NCBI RefSeq assembly: GCF_023065955.2
Contig: NW_026623056.1
Coordinates: 87,233,256 to 87,297,255, forward strand
From: Ursus arctos
Taxonomy: Eukaryota; Chordata; Mammalia; Carnivora; Ursidae
Direction: 5' to 3'
Length of the DNA stretch: 64,000 bases
Shown: positions 12,762 through 24,015 of the stretch, piece after piece
Numbering within the stretch: the stretch's first letter is position 1
Layout of the letters: every line of letters begins with the position of its first letter
Notes under the pieces: model-generated
What the model was told of the DNA's origin: nothing
The model's input: only the letters and a program-made list of their open reading frames with translations
Databases searched by the model: none
Position numbers and translations under genes: made by a program

Positions 12762-13094
12762 CGCACTATCCAATAGAAATAAAATATAAACCACTTAAGT
12801 AATTTAAAAGTTTCTAGGGTCACAGTTTAAAAAACAGTAAATACAAACAGTAACATTAATTTTACTAATATACTTTTTTTCACTGAATATATTTAAAATA
12901 CATTATTTCAAAATTAAAAATTACGAATGAACTTTTTACAGTCTGGTTTTTGTTTTTTCCCCTGGTACTAAGTCCTTGAAATCCTGCATGTGTTTTACAT
13001 TTACAGCACATCTCAATTCCTATCAGCCTCATTTCAAGTGCTCCATTAGCTGCCTGTGACCAACCAGTGGCCACCGTATTAGACAACTCAGGTC
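12762..13094. mobile_element. Non-autonomous DNA transposon relic with inverted ends
   Basis: Ends are imperfect inverted repeats: CCGCACTATCCAATAGAAAT on the left and CCGTATTAGACAACTCAG on the right. The inside, with CACAGTTTAAAAAACAGTAA and TTACAGCACATCTCAATTCC, resembles a widespread mammalian element. Family name uncertain. Confidence 0.6.
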
Positions 13095-13097
13095 TAG

Positions 13098-13139
13098 AGC
13101 ATAGCAGGGGCCCAGTAAATATTTGTTGAATGAATAAAT
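13098..13139 (+). repeat. L2 3'-end fragment
   Basis: GCCCAGTAAATATTTGTTGA followed by ATGAATAAAT is the typical end of an L2 element. Confidence 0.55.
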
Positions 13140-13503
13140 TAGAAGCAGATAGATTGGGTGTTAAAGGAGGATGTAGAAGAGAGGAAGGCTTTTATTTTTA
13201 CAGTGAGGAAATAGAGCATATTTATGTGTTTGACAGACCTGGAGAGAGAGGTGTTAGGTAACAGAAGACAGAGGGGTTCATTGACGGAGGAAGGCCTCCA
13301 AGGAGGTGGTTGGGAATGGATTCTGTAGGCCAGGTAGGGGATGAAGGTTGTCTTGCTATCTCATCTCCTTTGAAGAGGTACATTCTTTGATTACATTTTA
13401 AGAGACCCAAATCCAGTTTGTTTAGTGTAAACTTCTAATTGAATTGTGTTAACAGCTATTCCTTTTCCTCATTATAGGTATTAGATAGTTGAGGGTTATT
13501 TTA

Positions 13504-13719
13504 TTTTATTTTATTTTATTTTATTTTTTTTAAGATTTTATTTATTTATTTGACAGAGATAGAGACAGCCAGCGAGAGAGGGAACACAAGCAGGGGGAGT
13601 GGGAGAGGAAGAAGCAGGCTCATAGCGGAGGAGCCTGACGTGGGGCTGGATCCCGGAACGCTGGGATCACACCCTGAGCCGAAGGCAGGCGCTTAACCGC
13701 TGTGCCATCCAGGCGCCCC
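13504..13719 (-). mobile_element. Can-SINE, antisense, first arm of a head-to-head pair
   Basis: Tail is (TTTTA)n, then TTAAGATTTTATTTATTTAT and a well-preserved body ending GCCATCCAGGCGCCCC. Target duplication GAGGGTTATTTTA at 13491-13503 and 13720-13732. Confidence 0.94.
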
Positions 13720-13748
13720 GAGGGTTATTTTAAAAGTCTCAAAAGTGG

Positions 13749-13960
13749 GGGCGCCTGGGTGGCTCAGTTGTTAAGCATCTGCCTTTGGCTCAGGGCGTGA
13801 TCCCAGCGTTCTGGGATCAAGCCCCACATCGGGCTCCCTGCTCCACTGGGAGCCTGCTTCTTCCTCTCCCACTCCCCCTGCTTGTGTTCCCTCTCTCACT
13901 GGCTGTGTCTCTCTCTGTCGAATAAATAAATAAAATCTTTTAAAAAATAAATAAATAAAT
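13749..13960 (+). mobile_element. Can-SINE, sense, second arm of a head-to-head pair
   Basis: Starts GGGCGCCTGGGTGGCTCAG and ends with AAATAAATAAATAAAT repeats. Target duplication AAAAGTCTCAAAAGTGG (13732-13748) and AAAAGTCTCGAAAGTGG (13961-13977), one base different. It lies 29 bases from the preceding inverted copy. Confidence 0.94.
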
Positions 13961-15424
13961 AAAAGTCTCGAAAGTGGTTTCCCCTAGTGACTTAAAAAAA
14001 GAAAAGATCCAGTCATTATACTGTGCACCTGAAACTAATATGTTATATGTCATTTATACTTCAATTAGAAAAGAAAGTTTTAAAAAGAAAGTATCTTTTT
14101 AGATGGGGGGTGGGGAGAAGTGTTATTGGCATGTATCAACATTTTTACTTTGTTGTCACTCAACTAGAAAAATAAGTATTTTTTGTATTAAAAATTAACC
14201 AAGTTTGATTTTTAGCATTGTGATGATACTTGGCATTATAAAATTATGTACTATACATGCTGAATATAAAGAGGTTATTTCCCCCAATTATCCCTCAGCC
14301 ATTATATATTTTCAGTTCTTAAATAGTCTGTTTTTTCACAGTCTCTCATGTTATGGGGTGTACTGTTCATGTGAGGTAAACTTCTGTTTGAGGAGAAGAC
14401 ATAGGCACGGAAGGACCTCTTTGAATGGTAGTTTGAGGTTCTTATGAAGGTCACTGGGTGTAATGAGTGTGTACAAAGTGAGGCAGAGAAACGTAACACC
14501 AATTTTTGAGGTTATGACCTCACGTTTTCAAGTGTTGATGTTGTAAGTGAAACTTTTAAAGGTCATTTTTAAAAGTATTGTAATGAAAATTACGAATATA
14601 TACATAGGAGTAATAGAAAACATCATTTGTTCTAATTGTTAAAATTTTTTCTGTCATCGTTACAGCGTCCCTGTATGGTGTTGTATGGGGATTCAAGAAA
14701 TGTGGTATCCAGAACAACTTAGAAGTTAAGATTATATGTTCTAGAAAACTTAGATGACTTTTTAAAGGAAATCTAGTGACCACAAAGTCACTGGTATTGA
14801 AGATGGAGGTAGGCTTTTGCCTTTACTGAGTTGGGTGCCTCTCACATTATATACAGATAGATCTGTAATGTTGATCTCAGTGGGGAAGTTGAGATCTCCT
14901 TACTCCTGATGGTGGTACGTTCGAGCATATATGGTAATGTCCGAGCTGGAAGTGACTGTGGGGATGGTCATTCAGCAGTGTTGAACCTGTTTTTCCTGCC
15001 CAGGAGTCTGGAGCAGGTTAGGTTATCTCTGTCGGAAAGAGTGTCTCTCGGGACAGTGCTTTGGGGACAGGGAAGGAGGAGAGTGGTGTTTATACTTTGT
15101 CGCTGTCTCGGATGGATAGTGCCACCCCTGCTGGAAGGGATGGATAGGGGTCGTCTGCACATGGGGCACGTTTCCCCCACAGTCATGGCGCTAAGCTCTG
15201 AGCCTGGGTCAGTACCCTGGCCTTCTGCTCCCAGGGCCAGTTTTCTTTTTCTTTGCTTTATCCTTTTCCTTCTCCTTTAAGACTTTAGTACTTTTTCTCC
15301 TTTCTCTTTTCAGTAAAGTTTTTAAACTGTCATATGCTTGATAAAGTGACAAATACTAGAAGTCAGTCTTTAAAGTTCAGATCATAATACATTTAAGGAG
15401 ATACCATCATTCAGCTTAGTCCCC

Positions 15425-15705
15425 TTGCCTGACGTTCTAAGTGTCACCACCGTTTTCCGAGTCACCTAGGCTCAAAACCTCTGAGTCATGTTTGAATCCA
15501 GCTTGTTTCCCCTCTTACATATTTGGTCAAGTGGTCAGGTCCTGTCACTTCTACTTCTTCATATGTCTCCTTCCTTTTCTAACATTACCCTCCTAAATGC
15601 TCTCACAGTCCTTTGCTTGGACCGTTGAAATAGGCCCCCGATTGATCTCTGCTTGTGATCCCTCCCTGTTGCAATCCACATTACACATCAGTTCTGTTAT
15701 GATAA
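15425..15705 (+). repeat. L2-like LINE relic
   Basis: Resembles the widespread mammalian repeat with CACCTAGGCTCAAAACCTCT, GAGTCATGTTTGAATCC, CCCGATTGATCTCTGC. The piece 15945-16120 (CCTTCCCTGGCACCCTCTTC) may continue it across an inserted MIR. Class tentative. Confidence 0.5.
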
Positions 15706-15714
15706 GCTTAAATA

Positions 15715-15905
15715 ATAGGATGTTTATTGAGCACTTACTGTGTGCCCTATACCACTTTAAACTTTAACTCTTTAATTTTCATAATCTTGAGGTACAAGTA
15801 CTCTTACTAACCCATTCTGCAGAGAGAAAGGAGTGCACAGATTTTATTAACTTATCCAGAGTCACACAGTAGCTAGGTAGTAAGTGGCAAAATTGAATCT
15901 AGACG
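15715..15905 (+). repeat. MIR SINE relic
   Basis: Complete MIR order: TTTATTGAGCACTTACTGTG, AACCCATTCTGCAGAGAG, AGAGTCACACAGTAGCTAGG, TAAGTGGCAAAATTGAATC. Confidence 0.82.
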
Positions 15906-18162
15906 CTCTAGAGTGTTAATTGCTATAATTAAAACCACAACGGGAGTCCTGTCACACCTTCCCTGGCACCCTCTTCCGTATTTTACAAAACCCAAATTCC
16001 TTAGCCTGGCAGTAAGACTCTTGGGCCCAGCGTGTGTTCTCCAGCCAACCTTGAGACGACATTTGAACTGCTCCTTGGAAGAGAAGTGAGAGTTGATCAG
16101 GCAAAGCAATAAGGCAGTAATGTTTGAAGCAGAGCAAGGGGGTGCGCTTGAGAGTTATGGGAGCACCTCTGAGGGCCTAGCGCCTTGCAGAGGGAATGTT
16201 GCAAGATGAGGCTGTGAGTGGAGGTCAGGCCCAGATTGTCGCCCACTTCCTACTCTTGTCTTCTCCCGCAGGACATGTGGATGAGCTCTTTATAAAATGC
16301 ATGGATACTTAGCTTGCTTTTTCTTCTTCAAAAAATTTGATGTGAAGTTGACTCCTTTTTCCTAGACTCCTTTTTAAATTCACCTCTCTTCTGCCACAGC
16401 CACTTGCGTGTCCCTTTTTCACCTGATTTGGTGCAGGGTGTATTTGGGAAGGGACATTCTGCAGCTGAGTGCTGTTTCCTAGCCCCTGCCTCTTTTCCTT
16501 GCTCATTCAGTTTATCTACTCCTTTGTAGAGTTTCAGCAGTCTCAGCTTTTAGGAGGGGTTTCTCATGTCTCTTGAGCACTGTCCCGCTCACTCTTTGCT
16601 TTGAGGCCCAGCTCAGAAGGGTGAAGAGAGTGTTCTCTGGAGACGGCCAGTCTGGTTTTCCTAACCACTTAGGAGCCTGTGGTCCAGCCTCTGTGAGCTT
16701 GGGGACATGGGGCACCACACTGGGGGCCCCTCTCCAGCTGCTTGACTTGAGCTTCTCTCTGTATAAAACACAACAAATGCTGTAGTAATGCCACCTCATT
16801 TAGAGCTTCTGGGGAGTACGAGGGCATATTGGAACAATATTTGTCATGGAATAAAAGTTCAGTGAACGCTACTAATTTTATTTTGATTACTTTTTCTTGA
16901 GATGTGACTACTCAGTATTCTGGTAAAGGATCATAGAAACCTGCTTTAACTGTACAGTTATTACTGAGGGTACTCTGAAAATGTTTTGCTTGTTTTACTT
17001 GTTTATTGACTGACTTTTTTTACTTTTAGTGAGTTTGAAAGTTTTCTTATATGCTTCTTATTGGTTCATAAGAATTGCATCTTTTGCCTGTTTGTTTTTT
17101 TTTTTCCTGAAGTGGCATGTCTTGGTGTTTTTAATTGTATTGTTAGAGTGCTTTCTTATGTATCAAGGATATTGTATAGTGTTTTGGACAGTAATGTGTT
17201 CCATGCTGTTTCCATTTGGTGTAGAACTCAGGTACAAGTTTTAGGCACTTTTGCACAGTAGACATGGAAAAAGGAGAACTAATTATGAGCTCTAAAATGA
17301 TGTGTTTATTTGCTACATAAATATACTTTTAATGAAGGGTTACTTTTTTATATTACTAAATTTTATAACCTCTTGAACAGTTAACAGTTTGCTCAGTGCT
17401 TAACTTTTAAAGGGTCTTTGGTCAGATGAATACCTTGCCTTTTGGGCATTTTTGTAATGGAAAATCCCTGTATATTTAATTGGGATCACAAAGCCAAATG
17501 ATCGCCTCATTGGATAATTTTAAGTATTATGCTGCAGTTCAATATAGGTACCCAAGTTCTTAACTAGATTTAAAATATCGTGTGTTACAGCTGTTTAGCT
17601 AGAACTAAAAATGAGTGGGGAGTATGTGTATGGTTCTTTTTTCTGCTTGGGACGCGAGAGGGGGAAAGTTTTTAAAACATATGTTGGGTTGTTTTGTTTT
17701 TTTCCCGCTCTCAGCTGCTCTTGCTCTGCCTGCTTTGGGAAAAAGCAGAGGTAAAGATCAGGGAAGGTTGGAGGCAGCTTTCTTCCCAAAGAAACCTTAT
17801 GTGCCTGAAACTTAGTAGTAACTTCAGACATTTCTTAAAATGCCATGGTTGTGGCATAGTTGAAGGTGATTGGCGGCCTGTGGTAGGTGACATTTCTGCC
17901 TGTGTTGTATTCCTAGCTGCCTCTTTCTGTGTTTGAATCCTTCTCCCCTTGAGGGGAAGGCAGCTAAGCAGCAGCTTCATAGTATTTCATCTTTTAGATG
18001 TGTTATATAATATGTAATTTTTCTTTTTGAACTTCCAGGGTTTGGGAAGCCAATTTCAGTGTGCTTATGTAGGCCTTGACAAAGTTACAGTTAGGAGATC
18101 TGAAGAAAACTCCCAGAACAGGGTGGGAGAGGGCTCATCTTTGGGTAATTCCAGTTTTGTAT

Positions 18163-18224
18163 GTATGTGTGTGCACACACACATGCCCACGTTATATATG
18201 TGTGCGTGTGTGTGTATACATAAC
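18163..18224. repeat. Compound TG/CA simple repeat
   Basis: TATGTGTGTGCACACACACA followed by a second TGTGCGTGTGTGTG run; the two halves are partly self-complementary. Confidence 0.85.
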
Positions 18225-18278
18225 ATTTTAATATTTTTTAGGTAAGTAGCATTTTACTATGTTTCTGTATAGATTTTT

Positions 18279-18467
18279 TTTTTAAAGATTTTATTTGTTT
18301 ATTTGACAGAGACAGCAAGAGAGGGAACACATGCAAGGGGAGTGTGAGAGGGAGAAGCAGGCTTCCCGCGGAGCAGGGAGCCTGATGAGGGGCTGGATCC
18401 CAGGACCCTGGGATCATAATCTGAGCCGAAGGCAGACGCTTAACCAACTGAGCCACCCAGGCGCGCC
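18279..18467 (-). mobile_element. Can-SINE, antisense
   Basis: TTTAAAGATTTTATTTGTTT, GA-rich part, head complement GAGCCACCCAGGCGCGCC. Target duplication CTGTATAGATTTTT at 18265-18278 and 18468-18481. Confidence 0.93.
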
Positions 18468-18819
18468 CTGTATAGATTTTTGTAAAAAAGAAACGAAATT
18501 AGAATATAACTGACATTATTTAAAATGTGTCTTTTAAGCTCTAAACAGACTTTTGAGCACAGTCTTTTCTTTCCTTTGGCAACGATCTGTATAACATTTC
18601 AGATCTGTGGCATTTTACAAGGGAGGGAATGCTTTGGATTTACATGATTGGACAAGGTGATGAATCATCTTGTTTCATGTATGAGGAAATGGACTTGTTT
18701 GCCGCCATGCTGCACTTAAGCTTGTGCTAAGGCAAGCAAGAGGAGGTCTTAAATCCTAGTCCAGTGTATTTCTGTATACCAAGCTGAACGTTCCAGATGT
18801 ATTTCTCATTTTTCCTGTG

Positions 18820-19680
18820 TTATAAATGAATATGCTATTTGCATGTTACAGAGGAATCTGTAGGGATGTAGAAAACAGGACTCTGGACCATAAGGTTTTC
18901 ACAAAGGTGATTACGAACGGCTTGAAACCTGCACTTACCCTGTCTAGGTTGTTCCAGTGCTTCCCCTTTACTGTCCCACAGATGACTGACTTGGGAAGAA
19001 GTGAATGGAAACCCCGTCTTCTGATTGAAAATAGGAAGTGGCATTCATTGAATGCTCTTATCATGCTACTGCCAGTTAGGCTGACTGCTGCTAATCCTAT
19101 CTCGGGTGACTGGATTTGCTAAACCACAAATAAGGAGACATCATCTGACAGGTACTTGCAAAAGAGACAGCTTTGAAATCAAGACCTATCGTGTTGAGCT
19201 GTATGGTTGCTGTCCTCATTTCTCTTGTTGAAAGACACAGGAATCTCAGGATCTGGCAGACCATGTAATCTGAGTGATGATCATTTCTTAGCTTGCTTGA
19301 AAGAATTCGTTCCTTGATTATACCTAATATAATTTGTCGATTTGAATGACATATCATTTTTGTAAAACTCTTGAAATCTTGACGTGTTTATGACAGGTAC
19401 ACTTGGCTGAAGGCCGAGTGGCTGCAGTCAGAGTGGCTGCCGTTGGGGCACCTCCTTCCGTTGGAGAAGTGGCTGGCGCTTGTACACATGGTCTAATTGG
19501 GACTCCAGTGATCTCCTTTCCTGTGGTATTAGTCTGGATGCCTGGTAGAGCAACCGTCGCATCCTGTGTACATCTTCTAGATATTCTCACTGTGGTTATA
19601 GATGTTTTTCTTTTGGGCTTGGTCTCAGGCTAGCCCGATTAGTTAGTTACCTCTTGAATAAATGATGTTATTTTAATACT
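18820..19680 (+). other. Unclassified GC-richer block ending near AATAAA
   Basis: Between AT-rich intron flanks lies a more GC-rich stretch with no repeat I recognise. It has a short 15-base-period repetition of GAGTGGCTGC at 19416 and 19431 and an AATAAA at about 19659. Open frames (98 codons at 18826, 76 at 19403) have no recognisable domain. It could be an old LTR, a decayed retrocopy or unique intron. Confidence 0.3.
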
Positions 19681-20374
19681 CTCCTGGAAAGAAACCCACG
19701 TAGTTGAGATCCTGTATATATGGACCAACAGGCTGGTTTTGTATTAAGACACTGATACTCCTGAAGAGGCTGCTTTAGCATCTCCTGGTGCATGTGGTGT
19801 TCCCTCGTGCTGCTCTCTGTTCGCTGGATTCTGCTGGTCTGAAAGGCATCGTTTTCTGCCCCTCTGCAGGGCTGTCCAGTGAAACAACATCTAAAATTAA
19901 ACTTCTGTTAGAAACAAGTTTGCTTTTTTGTCCCCCACAGGACTGGGGTATGTGGGGGGGGGAGGTTAGAGAATATGTAAATTTAAGCCTGTTATAAGCC
20001 AGCAAGGATCATGCAACTACAATCATGAAGTTAAGTTTTATTGTATTTGCCTCAAAAGCATGTTGGTGAACACTTTGTGCAAGTGACCATTATTTTAGTT
20101 GCGTTAAATACAGGGCTTTCCTTCTCATATACTTTTTCTGGTAAAGTGTTTGTTTTCAGTTTTTTAGAAGTTTTGTCACAGTTATGTCAAATCAGTTATC
20201 AGGTAATCATACCTAAAATTCTGCAGCTTGTATGTTTAATTTATTGCAGCATATTAATAATCTTCCATTTTGTATTGGCATTTCTAAATCTTCTAATGGC
20301 AGATTCACTTTACGAATAGCAGGTTCACATTTATCAGTTGATGAATGTCTGTGCTCTTTATATACTACTCATTT

Positions 20375-20490
20375 AGTCACTTAGGCAGCAGTTACTTAAA
20401 GAGCTTCTACTGTGTGCTGAGTACTGTTCTAAGTCCCGGGGATTCAGTAGTGAACAAAGAAGGATGAAGGGGGGAGGTCCTGGTGGGGTT
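20375..20490 (+). repeat. Ancient mammalian repeat (L2/CR1-like)
   Basis: CTTCTACTGTGTGCTGAGTA, CTGTTCTAAGTCCCGGGGAT, TCAGTAGTGAACAAAGAAGG: the same family as at 6585 and 23930. Confidence 0.55.
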
Positions 20491-21613
20491 ACGATTCATA
20501 AAAAATTTAATCTCACCTCTAAAGTATCTCTAGAGACATTGTATATCTGTCTTTGGTTTCAAGCACCCCCCCATCCCTAGAAATTAAAGGATCAAAGGTT
20601 GCTTACACCTTGTTTCCTGTAAAATGGGGAAAAATAGGTTTATTACTGATGAAACATTTTTATATTATGGATACTGTAAGAAAAAAATATTTACTTGGAA
20701 TTTTCGTGACTCTTGATAACCTATAAAATTATTATCTGCTTATTTATTTTTTACTATTTAAAAATACTTTATAATTTTAGAATATTGGGGGCCATACAAA
20801 TACAACCATATTACATGTTACAGTGTGTACAGTATAGTAATTTCTGGAATCCAACAGCTATATTTTGGGTGATTATTTTAATCTTTTTTGTGTTCCAGAT
20901 GCTATTACTAAAAATAAGTTCTCGACCTCTTATTTCACCTGTAAGAATTTGGTTTGCCTTTTGTAACTGAAAGGGTTAAGGACCCATTTACTCTAGGGTT
21001 AAGTAAGGTTTTCTGTATTCTAGTTATCTATCCATCTGGTCTTTCTTAGTGGTTGCTTGTGGGCTTACCATGTGCAGCCTTAATTAAGTTATGCTATTGT
21101 GTACTTCCATTTTATCTCTCCTGTCCCTGGTGCTGTGGTTGTCATCTGTATGACTTATATATACGTTATAAACTCTATAGTATGTTGTTTTTTTTTCTTT
21201 AAACAATGAGTTATCTCTTAAAAATACTGATGAGAAATGTCTTTACTATTTATCTACGTTTCTACTATTTGTCTTTATTCCTTTGTACAGATCTCAGTTT
21301 CTATCTAGAATCCTTTCCCTTCTCTGAACTGTGAACATTTTTGGAGTGCCAAGTCAGCTCTTGAAAATTTTTTTCACTTTCATTTGTCTGAAAGTGTTTT
21401 TCCTTCATTGTGAAGGTTTATTTCCGTGAATATAGAATTGTGGGTTAAAGGTCTTTCTTTTATCATTTTAAGATGTTTCTTTGTTTTTTTTCCCATGTGC
21501 ATGATTTCTGATGAGAAGTCTGTGGTTCTCTTATATGTAATTGTGTATTTCCCCCCACTCTGGCTGCTTTTACAGTTTTTCTCTTCATCATTGGTTTCTA
21601 ACAATTGAGTGCC

Positions 21614-21616
<3 letters not shown>

Positions 21617-21656
<40 letters not shown>
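21617..21656. repeat. (TG)n microsatellite
   Basis: About 20 uninterrupted GT units. Confidence 0.96.
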
Positions 21657-21657
<1 letters not shown>

Positions 21658-22027
21658 TTGTTACACTGCTTGGGGTTGATTGAGTTTGGATCTGTGGGTT
21701 GATACCTTTCGTTAAATTTGGAAAACTTTTGACTTAGTTCTTCATAAATTTTTCTTCCCAGTTTCTCTCTCCTTCCCTTTTGATGCCTTCTCTAAATAGC
21801 AGTGTTAGCTTGATTTTATTCTGAAGGTTTTGGAGGCTTTGTTTATATTTTTTTCCATTATATTTTATACTTATCTTCAGTTTGGTTAATTTACAGTGCA
21901 TTGTTCTTACCTTCACTGATCTTTTTTTCTGCTGTGTTTAATCTGCCATTTGATCCATTCAGTGAATTTTACATTTCAGTTATTTTTCTTTCTTTTTTAC
22001 TCTTTCTTTCTCTCTTTCTCTCTCTCT

Positions 22028-22125
22028 CTATTTTTAAAGTAAACTCTGTGCCCAATGTGGGGTCTGAACTTATGACCCCAGATGAAGTGTTGCAAGCTCC
22101 ACCAACTGAGCCAGCTAGGCACCCC
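22028..22125 (-). mobile_element. Old tRNA-derived SINE, antisense
   Basis: TTTTTAAAGTAAACTCTGTG, CCAATGTGGGGTCTGAAC, CAACTGAGCCAGCTAGGCAC: short diverged Can-SINE, preceded by a TC-rich run. Confidence 0.82.
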
Positions 22126-22208
22126 TATTTACAGTTATTTTTCATTTCTAGAATTGCCATTTGATTTCTTTTTATAGTTCCTATTTATCTATCAAGATTT
22201 GCTGTTTT

Positions 22209-22320
22209 GGCTCCTGACTGGCTCAGTCGGAGGAGTGTGTGACTCTTGATCTTGGGGTCGTGAGTTGGAGCCCCATATTGGGATTTGAGATTATTTAAAT
22301 AAACAAATAAACTTAAAAAA
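22209..22320 (+). mobile_element. Old tRNA-derived SINE, sense
   Basis: GGCTCCTGACTGGCTCAGTC, TGACTCTTGATCTTGGGGTC, then an A-rich tail. Flanked by AAGATTTGCTGTTTT (22194) and AAGATTTGCTATTTT (22321). Confidence 0.88.
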
Positions 22321-22493
22321 AAGATTTGCTATTTTTTCTTATATTGTTTACATTTTCCTTTATATTTTAAAAATTTTCTATACTTGTTTTTTTCTCTGCT
22401 ATCTTCATTATTTCTGTCATTTCTAGATCTGTAGATGGATTTGTTTTCCTCCTGAATACAGGCAGCATTTTCCTGCTTCTTTGTGTGATTTCT

Positions 22494-22590
22494 TTTTTTT
22501 TAAGTGGGCTCCATGCCCAACGTGGGGCTTGAACTCACAACCCTGAAATTAAGAGTCGCATACTGTACCGATAGAGCCAGCCAGGCGCTC
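22494..22590 (-). mobile_element. Old tRNA-derived SINE, antisense
   Basis: TTTTTTTTAAGTGGGCTCCA, CCAACGTGGGGCTTGAACTC, AGAGCCAGCCAGGCGCTCC. Confidence 0.85.
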
Positions 22591-23929
22591 CCTGTGCCTA
22601 GGGATTTTTGATTGGATGTAGGCATCCGGAGTGCGAGGTAGTTGAGAACCGGTGCTTGTTGTCCTTTACAAGGTGTTGAATTTTGTCCTGGCGGATGGCG
22701 CACCATCTTGATCCTTTGAGGTATGTTTCAGTGTCTGTTGGGACAGGCCGAGGTCACCATTCATTGTGGGGCCAGGATAGCTCTGCTCCTGAAGTGTGGG
22801 CTTTTGGGGGGTCTGTTTTGAATGTCTGTGGTGTTTGCCGGGTTCTTCCAGTCCAGCTGATTGGCGCCCTTAACCGTCTCCCAGTCCTCTGCAAGTTCTA
22901 GTAGTTCACCTCCTAGCTCCCTGGCAGTTGTTTTTTGCCCAGCCTCCCGGGCCTGCACCTGGCACTCGGGCAACTTAGTATTTGGCAGAAGAGTCAGGAG
23001 GATTTCTAGGTGTAGATTAGTGGAGCGCCTTCTCTGCAAATCTTCCTTCTTTGTGAGGCAGGCCACAAAGAGGCCAGCGCTGTAGCCTTGAGCTCTGGTC
23101 TCTGTCTTCCCCACTCAGCAAGACCACTGCTATTGTATTTGGGCTCCCTCTCCCTACATTGTACTCTGGAAATTGTCCCCACATAGAAAGCCAGGGTGAT
23201 TTTGGAGCTCACCAGGTTTGTTTCCTTCTTCTCAGTGATCACAGCTCTGCACTGCCTGTTGTCGAGTATCTGAAAAACAGTTATTTCACGTGTCTGACCA
23301 GTTTTACAGCTATTCATGGTGAGTGAGGTAGTTCAGTTACGAGGCACTCAAGTGGAAGTCTGATGTTACAGGCTTTTAAAGATACATGTTTTTATCTCTA
23401 TCCCATGTTATTCTTCACAATTTACCGTACAGATTTAATTAAAAAGTTGCAGACCGAAAAACCTGAACATTTATTTAGATCTTACATGAGCAATTTCATC
23501 GTGTTTGTAGACAACTGAATATGCTGTTTGGGCTAGTAGGTTACAACAAACCACGCGTGTGTGTCCACATGCACCCGCATTCTGTCATGACAAATACTGC
23601 CCACTAACCTGGGGGTAATAAGAGATCAATTTATTTGTCCTTATCATTAGATAGTTGACGGAGCCCTAACATAGTTTGACTTTAATCTGTATTTATTTAA
23701 CACCTACTGTGGAGCCATGCAGTGTGCTATGTGCTCGGGATACAAAAATGAGTGAGAGAAATTGACTGTTGAGCAGTAGCTCTAGCCTGTGTTATGATTA
23801 GACTGTTCTTTATTTCTGACTCATGTGCCCCCATTGTAAAAATATTTCTTTCATCCTTACCCCCTTCAGCTCTCTCTTTCCCTCCCTTTCTCAACCATTT
23901 CTTCATATTCTAAATATTCCTGATGGATT

Positions 23930-24015
23930 CAGTTCATTGTTTCATTGAACAAATATTTATTGAAGGCAGGCCACGTGCCAGGCACTGTTCTTGGTACTGA
24001 TGATATCTTGGTGGA
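23930..24015 (+). repeat. Ancient mammalian repeat (L2/CR1-like)
   Basis: TTGAACAAATATTTATTGAA, GTGCCAGGCACTGTTCTTGG: widespread relic motif. Confidence 0.55.

Larger units (their letters stand above)
20985..23330 (-). mobile_element. Old L1, 5' part, antisense
   Basis: T-rich sequence with the complement of L1 ORF1-region strings (AGTGTTTTTCCTTCATTGTG, CTGATGAGAAGTCTGTGG) passing into a GC-richer complement of an L1 5' region (22680-23320). Three old SINEs and a TG repeat interrupt it. Limits approximate. Confidence 0.6.

Noticed and set aside
14909..15280. 123-codon open frame
   Set aside because: No domain or homologue recognised; ends in a Leu/Phe run from a T/C-rich stretch.
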